A DNA stretch of 29,140 nucleotides, from NCBI GenBank assembly GCA_015904045.1, contig JABMDG010000064.1, forward strand, positions 3,400 to 32,539. The letters are read 5' to 3'. A program made the translations under genes and the position numbers. The DNA comes from Nitrospira sp. (lineage in GTDB: Bacteria > Nitrospirota > Nitrospiria > Nitrospirales > Nitrospiraceae). Position 1 is the stretch's first letter. Each line of letters opens with the position of its first letter. Under the pieces are notes generated by a model that was not told the DNA's origin, searched no databases, and saw nothing but the letters and a program-made list of their open reading frames with translations. Below, in pieces: positions 1-8,804 of the stretch.

Positions 1-79
1 TGGCGGGACCATGTCGATGTCGGCATGCCCCTTGCTTTGTCCTAGTCGTAACTTTGTGTCAATTAAGGATAATTCTGAG

Positions 80-538
80 ATGCGTGTGAGTCAGCTGCTG
101 GATACAAGGGGTTTTACCCTGATTGAAATGATGATTGTGGGGGCCATTCTTGGCATCACCGCAACGATCGCGGTGCCCTCGATTAGTCAATGGATGGCAA
201 AATATCAAATAAAGCAAGCCACGACGGAGTTGGCGGGAAATCTGAATCTCGCACGCGCGGCATCAATGAGCAGAGGGGCTGGCATAACGGTGACGACCTC
301 GATGACGAATGGGAGAGCCACAGTGGCGTTCGGAGGCATATTTCCTCCCGTCACACTCAACCAGAGCATCTCAAACATTACAGCGGCCACGGTTGGCTTC
401 ACCACATTCGGGTTGCGCGCGGGCGGCGGTGCGACCAACACACTGATCGCTTTGTCCCAAACGCAAGGCACGACCTATTCGGTCGTGGTGACTCCTGCGG
501 GAAGGGTCGATTGGTGTGCCACGGGGACCTGTCCGTAA
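80..538 (+). CDS. fimT: Type IV pilus minor pilin, FimT/GspH-like
   Basis: A pseudopilin of about 152 residues, predicted to prime or join the pilus fibre in the inner membrane and periplasm. The prepilin peptidase site RG|FTLIEMM is seen at residues 10-18, with cleavage after G11 and the conserved Glu at the fifth position of the mature protein. A hydrophobic helix follows (IVGAILGITATIAVPSI), then a small beta-rich domain ending in a Cys pair (WCATGTC). The GspH/FimT assignment rests on being first in a fimT-pilV-pilW-pilX-pilY1 order and on size. I chose ATG 80 because AAGGA lies about 10 nt upstream and it gives a short basic leader; an ATG at position 11 in frame would give an unusually long leader. 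The pilV gene starts 17 nt after the stop. Confidence 0.85.
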   Translation: MRVSQLLDTRGFTLIEMMIVGAILGITATIAVPSISQWMAKYQIKQATTELAGNLNLARAASMSRGAGITVTTSMTNGRATVAFGGIFPPVTLNQSISNITAATVGFTTFGLRAGGGATNTLIALSQTQGTTYSVVVTPAGRVDWCATGTCP

Positions 539-555
539 GGTCATCGCAGAGGATA

Positions 556-1071
556 ATGGTTGTCATGAAACACCTGGGTACGATCGACAATGAGCGCGGC
601 TTCACGATGGTTGAAGCGTTGATAGCTGGAGCGATTCTGACCATCTCGCTCATGGGGCTCGCCGGATTTCAAGCTGTCTCTTTAGCAAGGAATGCCGAGT
701 CGAAGGAAAAAACCGGGGTGACGAATTTCGGAGTCGAAATGGTTGAGCGGATACAGAGTAATCGGCAAAGGGTTTTAGACTACCATGGCATTAACACAGC
801 AGCCTCAACGCCTTGCCCACAAACGACCACGGCGCAACGACAGGCTCTCGCCGATTGTCAGCAGTGGCGCACTGCCCTGACGGCGTCCGGCATCAACGGT
901 GTGCGGGGCACTGTGACATCCGTCCGAATCGACCCAGATCCGACCACGGGGGTGCCGTCCTTAAATCGTTTCGATGTGACGGTCACGGTGACATGGAACG
1001 CGTCAACGGCGGGGGGCACGTCAGTTCTGTCCAAGAGCGCGATCTTTCGGACCGTTGTCGCTCCAGAGTGA
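556..1071 (+). CDS. pilV: Type IV pilus minor pilin PilV
   Basis: Minor pilin of about 171 residues, expected to be processed by the prepilin peptidase and to join the minor-pilin complex. The cleavage motif RG|FTMVEALI lies at residues 14-23, followed by a hydrophobic helix with the LMGLAGFQA pattern typical of PilV, then a globular domain containing CP and DCQQW segments. AGAGG at 548-552 is very close to ATG 556 and rather far from the second in-frame ATG at 565, so the true start could be either (171 or 168 residues). The next gene, pilW, starts 22 nt downstream. Confidence 0.85.
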   Translation: MVVMKHLGTIDNERGFTMVEALIAGAILTISLMGLAGFQAVSLARNAESKEKTGVTNFGVEMVERIQSNRQRVLDYHGINTAASTPCPQTTTAQRQALADCQQWRTALTASGINGVRGTVTSVRIDPDPTTGVPSLNRFDVTVTVTWNASTAGGTSVLSKSAIFRTVVAPE

Positions 1072-1093
1072 TCGTAGGGGGAGATTGGATCGC

Positions 1094-2206
1094 ATGAAAC
1101 CTGATAGGGCGCCTAGGGGCCACATTAAGCATGACTCCGGTATGACGCTGATTGAGTTGATGATCGCCGTCTCCGTAGGGCTGGTCATCATTGGCGCGGC
1201 GTTTTCCATGCTGATCATGAACCAAAAAGCCACCACGGTGAACGACCAAGTGGTCGAGACCCAACAGAATGTCAGGTTGGCGATGGAACTGCTGGCTCAG
1301 GATGTGCGGCTGGCCAGCTATAACTATGTGGGAAGTGCTCCTGGTGCACCGACAGTCGGAGCGTGCAGCATTCCTAATGGGACGATTTCCCGCCCGGCGG
1401 GAATTCGCCCGTTGGATAAGAATCCTGCAGGTGCCGATAATGGCCCCGATAGTATTTCGATGGTCGTGCCGGTACTCGCCGACGTGGTTACACCCTGGGT
1501 GCTTTCGGCCAATGTAGGGGGAACAGGGATTGACCCGGTTCCCTTTAATTCGCTGCCTATGGCCGCGGCGGCTATCACCGACATGGTCAGTCAAGGGTTA
1601 GTCGTCGGGTCCGTGGTCTCAATCGGGGGAGGCGGGGTCAGGGCTGTTGCCGCGGTCAACGCAACCTCACTGACGCTCTCCAGCAACATTGAGGGGAAAT
1701 TTCCCGCGGGGTCGCGGGTGTTCTTACTGCAATGCGTGACCTATGCGGTTGCCACCTCGACGGCGACGTGCGGAGCAGGAAACACGGCTTGCTTGACCAG
1801 GAACGGAGTGGTGTTAGTCGACGGAATCGAGGACATCCAATTCTCGTACGGATGCGACGGCTGCAGTACGGCCGCGCCGAATCCGCTGTCGCCGGATGGT
1901 CTGGTCGATGAAATAGATGGCGTCAATCCGACGAGCGGGCCATCGATCAATGACTTTGTCACGAACAGCGCCTGGAATCTGCCGCCGATGTCGCCTGAGA
2001 CCATCAAGCAAATCCAGATCAGTGTGGTGGGCAGGCAGATGATGCAGGACCAAGGATTCAGTGAAATCAATACGCCGGGAGTCAATAGTGGACCGGTGAT
2101 TGTCAGCGACCACAACCCCTCAGCCGATCCCGGGTATATCGCGTCGGACTACTCGAAGCTGAGACGCAGGGTCGTGGTGCGAATTCTTCAGCCAAGGAAT
2201 ATGTGA
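1094..2206 (+). CDS. pilW: Type IV pilus assembly protein PilW
   Basis: Minor pilin of about 370 residues. It has a prepilin-type leader with SG|MTLIELM at residues 15-23, so Met rather than Phe is the first mature residue while the Glu at mature position 5 (E21) is kept. A membrane helix follows (IAVSVGLVIIGAAFSMLI) and then a large periplasmic domain. A Cys-rich part near residues 215-260 (CVTYAVATSTATCGAG, YGCDGCS) probably forms disulfides. The C-terminus ends in RRRVVVRI, usual for PilW. A G-rich AGGGGGAGA at about 1075-1083 precedes ATG 1094. The end abuts pilX. Confidence 0.88.
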   Translation: MKPDRAPRGHIKHDSGMTLIELMIAVSVGLVIIGAAFSMLIMNQKATTVNDQVVETQQNVRLAMELLAQDVRLASYNYVGSAPGAPTVGACSIPNGTISRPAGIRPLDKNPAGADNGPDSISMVVPVLADVVTPWVLSANVGGTGIDPVPFNSLPMAAAAITDMVSQGLVVGSVVSIGGGGVRAVAAVNATSLTLSSNIEGKFPAGSRVFLLQCVTYAVATSTATCGAGNTACLTRNGVVLVDGIEDIQFSYGCDGCSTAAPNPLSPDGLVDEIDGVNPTSGPSINDFVTNSAWNLPPMSPETIKQIQISVVGRQMMQDQGFSEINTPGVNSGPVIVSDHNPSADPGYIASDYSKLRRRVVVRILQPRNM

Positions 2207-2214
2207 GGGCATGG

Positions 2215-2844
2215 ATGATGGGGTCAGCAGAAAATAGCAGTGTGCGGGTAGCGAGTCACGACGCGGCAAGCGAGCACGGGATGGCGTTGCTGACCGTCAT
2301 GATCATCATGCTGTTGATGGTCGTGCTGGCGATCTCCGCGATTACGGTCACCGGGCTGGAGACACGAATGTCCGGATTCGTCGCCACAAAGGAAGCGATG
2401 TCAACGGCCGCAGAGTCTTGCGAGGGGACGGCGGTGAACATTATTCAGCAAGCGCTGTACTATGGAGAGTTAAAGCCGGAGTTTCTCAGCAACGCGACTC
2501 CCGCGGGACCGATTCCGGCGGCCAACAGCGCCACCCTCTTTAGTGAAATTTCCGGTCAGCCGCTTCCTTCGCCCGCCCCTCCGAACACGATCGGGGAAAA
2601 TTATGCTGATAGCCCCTTAACGGCTCCCAACCTGCAAATCACGAGCATTCCTGGACTGACCGTGAACGGGGATATCGATCGCTTGTTCAAGCGACGCAAG
2701 GAAGGTTCGGGGCAGCTCAAAGAGATTGTCTACCGCATCACGTGTGTCGCCAGCAACGCCGCGGCAGGGACCTCGAGCACGGTCACGTCCGTCTATAGCT
2801 GTACCGTCGGTGAAACCTGCATGAAACAGATCGGTGCGTCCTAG
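2215..2844 (+). CDS. pilX: Type IV pilus assembly protein PilX
   Basis: Minor pilin of about 209 residues. The N-terminus has a PilX-type hydrophobic segment (EHGMALLTVMIIMLLMVVLA) followed by ISAITVTGLETRMSG, matching the PilX N-terminal domain, which lacks a canonical GFTLIE site. The periplasmic part has three late cysteines (ITCVAS, YSCTVGETC). Start choice: ATG 2215 has GAGGG 5 nt upstream; an in-frame GTG at 2203 overlaps the pilW stop by 4 nt and is a plausible coupled start giving 213 residues. It probably works with the neighbouring minor pilins and PilY1 in priming assembly. Confidence 0.85.
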   Translation: MMGSAENSSVRVASHDAASEHGMALLTVMIIMLLMVVLAISAITVTGLETRMSGFVATKEAMSTAAESCEGTAVNIIQQALYYGELKPEFLSNATPAGPIPAANSATLFSEISGQPLPSPAPPNTIGENYADSPLTAPNLQITSIPGLTVNGDIDRLFKRRKEGSGQLKEIVYRITCVASNAAAGTSSTVTSVYSCTVGETCMKQIGAS

Positions 2845-2855
2845 GAGGTGAAGTG

Positions 2856-3179
2856 ATGATCACGGCGAGACTGCATAAGGGGTATGTGATCGCAGCGTTC
2901 GTTCTAGGGGTGTCCTGGCCGATCGTTGCGCCATCCGTAGGAGCCGAGATGTTGCCCGCCGCCCTCCTGGCAAGCTTCAAGACGGGAAAGGTTGATGCCG
3001 TCTTTACATCGTCGATTAGGATCAGCGGGACGGAATACCGAGTCCAGTTTGACGCGAAGATCATGGACCACAAGGGGCAAGAGATCGCTCTGGAGGAGGT
3101 ATTCCTGCGATCCGATGCGCAGTTTCACCTTAGCAAGACCGGAGATATCGACATGTTGGTCGTGATGAGGCCTCAATAG
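2856..3179 (+). CDS. Small exported protein of unknown function in pilus operon
   Basis: I do not recognise this 107-residue protein. It has a signal peptide-like start (basic MMITARLHKGY, hydrophobic VIAAFVLGVSWPIVA, likely cut near VGA|EM) and then about 75 residues with alternating beta pattern (VDAVFTSSIRISGTEYRVQF, LEEVFLRSDAQFHL). There is no cysteine or membrane helix in the mature part. A very strong AGGAGG at 2843-2848 overlaps the pilX stop and fits ATG 2856; GTG 2853 is too close. Location between pilX and pilY1 suggests a periplasmic accessory of PilY1 or the minor pilins, which is inference from position only. Confidence 0.7.
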   Translation: MITARLHKGYVIAAFVLGVSWPIVAPSVGAEMLPAALLASFKTGKVDAVFTSSIRISGTEYRVQFDAKIMDHKGQEIALEEVFLRSDAQFHLSKTGDIDMLVVMRPQ

Positions 3180-3276
3180 AGGCAGCGAGCTCAATATGAA
3201 TTGCGAGACCGGTTTTCATAAACCTTGCGCCTGCAACTTTGACACAAGGTGTGCGGCTGAGCAGTAGGAGGACGAC

Positions 3277-6200
3277 ATGACAAAACGGTGGACCATCAAG
3301 ACGTTTGCGACCATGACATTCGTCGTATGCGGAGCCTGGTTCGTGCCGAACGTTGTCCAAGCGGTCGTGCCCGTGCGCGTCAATGCTGACTATACTGCCT
3401 CGCCTCCGTTCGTCTCAAACATTGCGACACCGAACATCCTGATCGTGATGGACAATTCGGGAAGTATGAACAACCGGGCCTGCGAATCCGCGAGCTGCGG
3501 ACTGTTGTCGGACGGGACGACATCCACGGTCACGACCTTCGTGGCTACTACTCGGTACAACGGCTTTGCCGATCCCCTGCGTTGCTATGTCTGGGACGTT
3601 GGCGACAACCGGTTTGAGAACGGTACGGTGAAAGCCGCGCTCAATACTGCCTGCCCGGGGACGGAATATGACGGCAATTTCATCAACTGGGCTACCTTTC
3701 GACGCTTCGATGCGGTCAAGAAGGCCATGACGGGCGGCAACTGCTGGCACCCGACCGCGTCGCCGGTCCGCAATGCCGATGGGACCTGCAAGCCCTCCGG
3801 CACCCCCTCGTTGCCGACCGTGAAGGCGCAGAACCTTGGTACCAGCGTTGAGACAACGCCGGCGATTCCCTTTGCCGGTGGTACCGGCAATACGACCTAT
3901 GTCGGGCGAATCCCGACCGCGACGCACGCGACGAATCCAGCCAATCTCTTCATCCACTACGAAGGCGACGGGGATATGTGCATTGACGATGAGAACGGGA
4001 CCACCTGCGGCAACCCTGGGTTTTCGGATGGAGATGCCTTCGTCGAAACCGAACTCAATGAAATCTCCTTCGCCATGTACAGCGAACCGACCGGGGTGAT
4101 TCAACAGATCGGGGGCAAGGCCCGCTTCGGTCTCGCCGTCTTCAACGGCTCGGCGACCAACGATGGTATCCGGATATTGACCGGCATCGGCTCGCGGCAA
4201 TCGATCAATTACAGTGGCACCACGGTCGAAACGTTCAACACGAACACGGCGGCCATGGTGGATTCAGTCGATGAATCCTTCCCGGACACCTACACCCCGC
4301 TCGCGGAAAGTCTGTACGATGCGGTTCGATATGTGGCCCAGATCAACTCGGCCTATTATCCGACCAGCTATGTATTCCCTATCGCGTTTTCCGGAGGGAG
4401 CTCGAACGGCGTCGCGTTTCAAGGGACCGGTGTCGGGTCGGTCGGGGCCAGTGAAGTCTCCGCACTGATTGGGACAGAAACCTGTCCGGCCGGCTACATT
4501 GCCAACGCCTGCGGACGCGATCCGTACTTCTTCGCGGCCAATCACACGCCGGCCTGGGCGAGCACCTCCCAAGTCGTCAATTGCTGTAAGACCTTCGTCC
4601 TCATCTTTACGGACGGAGAACCGACAGAGGATCAGAACATTCCGGTTGGTTTGCGGGACAACCCCCACAACGGGGTCGACTGTGTCGGCAGTGATCCTGC
4701 GGCACCTCCCCGTCCGATTGACGGGACTTGCAATACCCATATATTGACGCCAATCAGTGACTTGTTAGGAGAGCATAAGACCGTTTACCCGACCAATGGC
4801 AGCGGCTATTTGGACTCCGTCGCCTATTGGGCGCACACCAACGACATGCGTCCCTGCAGCGGGACCGGTGATGGGACGATCGCCGTGATCGGTGTCACCG
4901 GCCACTGCTTGCCCGGCATGCAGAACGTGACGGTGTATACGTTCTTTGCCTTCGGGAATATCAACGGGCGCGGTATCCTGGCGCAAACGGCCAGATTAGG
5001 TGCGTTTGAGGATGCCGATAATGACGGAGTTCCAGACCCCGGTGAGTATGACAAGGAGAACAACTATACCGGAGCGTCTGGCGCGGATGGCATCCCCGAT
5101 GCCTATTTCGAGTCGTCTGATGTCGATGACATTCAGGATAAGATGCTGGCGACGCTCTCCAGTATTATCAGGAAGAGCACTTCCGGCGCGGCAGTTTCAG
5201 TCTTGGCCACCTCCAGCACCGGTGAGGGCGCTCTCTATCAGGCCTATTTTTATCCAAGCACTTTAGAGAGCCTGACGAACAAAGACGTGACATGGACCGG
5301 GTACACCCAGAGTCTCTGGGTCGATGGGTTCGGGAACTTGCGGGAGGATACGATCAGTGACGGGAAACAGGATTACAAGCTCGATCTCATCGTAAAAACG
5401 CGCCTTGATCCCTCAACCAGTATCGTGTATGTCGACAAGTACACAGACGCCGATGGGAACGGGATTGCGGACGACACGAACTCGGATGGAGTGATCACTC
5501 AGGCGGACTGCACGATATGCAACCAACTGCTCAGCGATATCAAGCCGATCTGGGAGGCGGGGAAACAACTGGCGCTAAAGGACGCGAGTGCGAGGACGAT
5601 TCTGACCTGGGTCGACACAGATAATGACGGCGTGGTCGACGCCGGAGAGGAGATAGCGTTCAGCACGGCCAACTCCGCGACGCTAGGTCCGTATCTTCGG
5701 GCCGGAGCGGCTCCCTACACGGCCGACGCCATCATTAACTTCGTCCGTGGGTGCGAAGTCGCCACGTGCACGGATCAGGGGGCGTTGCGGGATCGGCGCC
5801 TACAGGTTCCGGTGACAAGCGGGACACTCAAGGTCTGGAAGCTCGGCGATGTCGTTGATGCTCCTCCGACGATCGTGGCCGCCCCAAGGGATCGCTATGA
5901 CATTATTGAGGGAGATCCCAGCTATTCGGCGTTCTTCGTCAAATATCGAACGCGCCGGCAGGTGGTCTATGTGGGCGCCAATGACGGCATGCTCCACGCC
6001 TTCAATGCGGGCTTTTACCATCCGGGAGACGATCCGAGCACCACGACAGCGACCGAGCACGGGTGGTTCACCCGCACTCCGACAAACAACAGTAGTGGTC
6101 CATTACTGGGCGAGGAACTGTGGGGATTCATCCCGTACCAGCTGCTCCCGCATTTGCAGTGGTTGACGCGGTCGGACTATCAGCATGTGTACTACGTCGA

Positions 6201-7665
6201 TATGCCGCCCGTAATCAAGGATGTCAGGATCTTTGCCAATGATACGGACCATCCGAACGGATGGGGCACAGTGCTGATCGGTGGGTTCCGCTTGGGCGGC
6301 AGTTGCGGAGCCTGTACGCCCGGAGGCGGCGGGCCGCCGATGGGTGTGACCATCAGCGGGACCGACCGATACTTCTACAGTGCGTACTTTGTCTTGGATA
6401 TTACCAATCCGGAAGCCCCACCTAAACTGCTGTGGTCGTTTTCGGATAGTACCCTCGGGCTCACGACAAGTGTGCCCACGGTGGTTCGGGTCAATCCATT
6501 TACGGACTACCACACGAACAATGCCAATGCTAAGTGGTATCTGCTCGCCGGGTCCGGGCCTACCGGATACGATGGCCGTGCGACGCAAGCCGCCAAGGTG
6601 TTCGCGGTGGATATGCAGACAGGGCCAGGGAGCGCCAATAGCCTGGTCACCAACTTTCAGACCGGGTCGTGGGCCTCATTTATCGGCGACATGACCGAGT
6701 TTGATCGGAATCTCGATTACCGGACCGATGTGGTGTATTTCGGTCGGACCATCAATGATGGAAGTCTTCCCTGGAGAGGCAAGGTCTATCGATTGACCAT
6801 GGGAGCTGCGCTTCCGTTTGGAGGAGAGACGGCGGCTGCTTCCTGGGGAATCGATTGGGGAGGAATCCAGGTACCGACGGAAATGCTTGACGAAATTGGA
6901 TTCTCTACGCCGGTCGAGATGGGCCCCGTTATTGCCGCACCAACTGTTACCGTCGACGATGCAGCAAAGGCCTGGGTCTTTGTCGGCAGTGGGCGGTACT
7001 TCGGGGCCTCGGACAAAACCGATAAAACGACGCAATATTTTGTCGGGATGAAAGATTCGGTCATCAACGGAGATTGCGTGCAGTACGACGTGGCGGATTG
7101 CCACGATAGCAATCTGGTCGACGTGACGACGGCGCAGATCTGTGTCGTGGGATATGGCAATTGCGGACAAACAGCCGGGACGAACCAAGTGACCGGTGTG
7201 ACCGGTGTGAGCACCCAGGCACAGCTGATGAGCCTTGTCGGTTCCTCAAGCGGGTGGGTCACCAGGCTTGTGCCCGCGTCGGGCCCTGGAGTGGGTGAAC
7301 GGGTGCTGAGCGCCGCCACGGTGTTCGGCGGCATCGTGTTCTTCCCCACGTTCACGCCGACGGACGATGTCTGCGCGTCAACGGGAAGCAGTAACTTGTA
7401 TGCGCTCTTTTACAAAACGGGCGGTCCCCATACGGCGCCAGTCGTCGGGACGACGAGTGGAGCCGGAGGGATCGTGAATGTGAATAAATCCACATCCCTC
7501 GGTTCAGGGTTAGCGTTCGGGGCTGTTCCACACGTCGGTTCTGGCGCCGACGGGACCAGTCCGTACAAGCTGTTCATCAATACCAGCAGCGGTGCGTTGG
7601 ATGGACGGGATGTGAACTTGGCGATCGATCCGAGAGCGCATTTCGCCTCATGGATCAACATGTAA
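3277..7665 (+). CDS. pilY1: PilY1-type pilus tip adhesin with vWA domain
   Basis: A 1462-residue exported protein. The signal peptide spans residues 1-29 (cut near VQA). A von Willebrand A domain follows: MIDAS-type DNSGS at 59-63 and a second strand FTDGEPTED with D446. Three Asp-rich loops resembling Ca-binding sites lie at about 579-592 (DADNDGVPDPGEYD), 724-745 and 780-792 (DTDNDGVVDAGEE). The C-terminal half is the PilY1 beta-propeller, with VVYVGANDGMLHAF at 896-909. PilY1 proteins sit at the pilus tip or cell surface, promote pilus extension and adhesion, and respond to calcium (family knowledge). Many cysteines suggest disulfides. AGGAGG at 3267-3272 supports ATG 3277. It is last in the minor-pilin set. 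Confidence 0.93.
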   Translation: MTKRWTIKTFATMTFVVCGAWFVPNVVQAVVPVRVNADYTASPPFVSNIATPNILIVMDNSGSMNNRACESASCGLLSDGTTSTVTTFVATTRYNGFADPLRCYVWDVGDNRFENGTVKAALNTACPGTEYDGNFINWATFRRFDAVKKAMTGGNCWHPTASPVRNADGTCKPSGTPSLPTVKAQNLGTSVETTPAIPFAGGTGNTTYVGRIPTATHATNPANLFIHYEGDGDMCIDDENGTTCGNPGFSDGDAFVETELNEISFAMYSEPTGVIQQIGGKARFGLAVFNGSATNDGIRILTGIGSRQSINYSGTTVETFNTNTAAMVDSVDESFPDTYTPLAESLYDAVRYVAQINSAYYPTSYVFPIAFSGGSSNGVAFQGTGVGSVGASEVSALIGTETCPAGYIANACGRDPYFFAANHTPAWASTSQVVNCCKTFVLIFTDGEPTEDQNIPVGLRDNPHNGVDCVGSDPAAPPRPIDGTCNTHILTPISDLLGEHKTVYPTNGSGYLDSVAYWAHTNDMRPCSGTGDGTIAVIGVTGHCLPGMQNVTVYTFFAFGNINGRGILAQTARLGAFEDADNDGVPDPGEYDKENNYTGASGADGIPDAYFESSDVDDIQDKMLATLSSIIRKSTSGAAVSVLATSSTGEGALYQAYFYPSTLESLTNKDVTWTGYTQSLWVDGFGNLREDTISDGKQDYKLDLIVKTRLDPSTSIVYVDKYTDADGNGIADDTNSDGVITQADCTICNQLLSDIKPIWEAGKQLALKDASARTILTWVDTDNDGVVDAGEEIAFSTANSATLGPYLRAGAAPYTADAIINFVRGCEVATCTDQGALRDRRLQVPVTSGTLKVWKLGDVVDAPPTIVAAPRDRYDIIEGDPSYSAFFVKYRTRRQVVYVGANDGMLHAFNAGFYHPGDDPSTTTATEHGWFTRTPTNNSSGPLLGEELWGFIPYQLLPHLQWLTRSDYQHVYYVDMPPVIKDVRIFANDTDHPNGWGTVLIGGFRLGGSCGACTPGGGGPPMGVTISGTDRYFYSAYFVLDITNPEAPPKLLWSFSDSTLGLTTSVPTVVRVNPFTDYHTNNANAKWYLLAGSGPTGYDGRATQAAKVFAVDMQTGPGSANSLVTNFQTGSWASFIGDMTEFDRNLDYRTDVVYFGRTINDGSLPWRGKVYRLTMGAALPFGGETAAASWGIDWGGIQVPTEMLDEIGFSTPVEMGPVIAAPTVTVDDAAKAWVFVGSGRYFGASDKTDKTTQYFVGMKDSVINGDCVQYDVADCHDSNLVDVTTAQICVVGYGNCGQTAGTNQVTGVTGVSTQAQLMSLVGSSSGWVTRLVPASGPGVGERVLSAATVFGGIVFFPTFTPTDDVCASTGSSNLYALFYKTGGPHTAPVVGTTSGAGGIVNVNKSTSLGSGLAFGAVPHVGSGADGTSPYKLFINTSSGALDGRDVNLAIDPRAHFASWINM

Positions 7666-7684
7666 CCAGACCGCGCGTTTTGTG

Positions 7685-7717
7685 CAAGGCAGGGGGGGAA
7701 CGTTCCCCCTCTGCCTT
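7685..7717 (+). terminator. 17-bp hairpin after pilY1
   Basis: Arms CAAGGCAGGGGGGGAAC (7685-7701) and GTTCCCCCTCTGCCTTG (7701-7717 side) pair over about 17 positions with one G-T wobble and a self-complementary AACGTT centre. No T-run follows, so it is not a classic intrinsic terminator. It may end or protect the pilY1 transcript or limit read-through into the lipoprotein gene. Confidence 0.55.
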
Positions 7718-7733
7718 GTTGGATATCCCTTCC

Positions 7734-8669
7734 ATGATCTTTCTGTTCTTGGTCGTGTTGATCGCCTTCTCCGGTTGTTCACGACATGATGACAGAGCTC
7801 CTACACCTGTCAGCCAGCAGGCTACCGGCCAGCTATCCTTCCCTGGAATCAGACAGGTCACGATTGCTCCAAACCCAATAATCCGCACCACACCGTTGAC
7901 CGTTTCAATCGAGAAGGACGGGGCCCACGGAGAGACGTCCTCCTATCGGTATCAATGGTTCCTGAACAAGATCGCCGTACAAGGCGCGACCGGGCCATCC
8001 TTCGATTCATCGGCCCTTCGTCGGGGCGATATGATCCACGTGGTCGTGACGGTTCCCGGTGCCACAGGAGGCGGTGCGTCATTCCAATCATTACCCGTAA
8101 CAGTCCCGAACGATCCGCCCGTCATCAAGAGCATCGTGATCGAACAGGACTTCACCTCGGCAGGGAGTCGTCTCTCGGCGATGGTGGACGCGTTCGATGC
8201 CGATCAGGATGCTATCCACTTCGAGTTTCGCTGGTTGCGGAACGACAAGGTTGTATTGGAAGGATCGGAAAGTACGGTGGCCCTGCCGGAGGTCGCCCAG
8301 AACGATAGGGTGACAGTCGAAGCCACGCCGTATGACCATCATGGTGCGGGGACACCTCTGCGTGCGAGGCCGCTCGTCGTCGGCAACAATTCTCCGAAGA
8401 TCCTCTCGACGCCGATGATGATGTCGAGTGCGGAGCGGTACGAATATGACGTCCGGGCACAAGATCCCGACGGGGACACGGTGTCGTTCGAATTGGAGCA
8501 GGCACCGAGTGGGATGACCATTGATCGTGTCGCTGGGCGGCTGGTCTGGAAGCCGGATGCCGGCACTAGCGGGATACATCACGTCAAGATCATCGCGGCC
8601 GATGGGAATGGAGCGAGGGTGTGGCAGGAGTTTGATTTGTCTATCCCTCCACCGTCGCAAACTCCGTAA
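7734..8669 (+). CDS. Putative Ig-like-domain lipoprotein
   Basis: About 311 residues with a lipobox IAFSGC (Cys15) after a hydrophobic stretch, so a predicted lipoprotein. The mature part looks like consecutive beta-sandwich modules: YRYQWFLN and FEFRWLRNDKVV near the first two, then a putative-Ig/cadherin-like C-terminal module (DPDGDTVSFELEQAPSGM, GRLVWKPDAGTSGIHHVKI) at roughly 250-305. Such modules usually bind partners outside the cytoplasm. Start is uncertain: ATG 7734 lies after the hairpin but its n-region has no basic residue; the open frame extends to ATG 7650, overlapping the pilY1 end, and that longer leader contains Arg and Lys. Position suggests a pilus-related surface role; this is inference. 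Confidence 0.72.
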   Translation: MIFLFLVVLIAFSGCSRHDDRAPTPVSQQATGQLSFPGIRQVTIAPNPIIRTTPLTVSIEKDGAHGETSSYRYQWFLNKIAVQGATGPSFDSSALRRGDMIHVVVTVPGATGGGASFQSLPVTVPNDPPVIKSIVIEQDFTSAGSRLSAMVDAFDADQDAIHFEFRWLRNDKVVLEGSESTVALPEVAQNDRVTVEATPYDHHGAGTPLRARPLVVGNNSPKILSTPMMMSSAERYEYDVRAQDPDGDTVSFELEQAPSGMTIDRVAGRLVWKPDAGTSGIHHVKIIAADGNGARVWQEFDLSIPPPSQTP

Positions 8670-8745
8670 GAGCTGCCATCAAGAGCTACTCTCCAGCAGT
8701 TCGCAGAAGAGGCACCATTGCCACATGCGTGTGGGAGTTGTTCTC

Positions 8746-8775
8746 TTGTTCGTGCAATCCTTAATTTGATACAGT
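8746..8775 (+). promoter_or_regulatory. Possible sigma70 promoter for phoH
   Basis: TTGTTC at 8746-8751, then 18 bp, then TACAGT at 8770-8775 preceded by TGA, an extended -10 pattern. It lies in the 135-bp gap before phoH, where a new transcription unit is expected. Confidence 0.4.
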
Positions 8776-8804
8776 ACGCATGCCGGAGGATGTGAGGACT
8801 GGGT

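Noticed and set aside
3239..3267. TTGACA before pilY1 as a promoter
   Set aside because: At 17 bp spacing the -10 would be CAGTAG, which is poor, and pilY1 is probably co-transcribed with the minor pilins.
7190..7208. Short tandem repeat GTGACCGGT in pilY1
   Set aside because: Only two units, in frame in a loop region; unremarkable.
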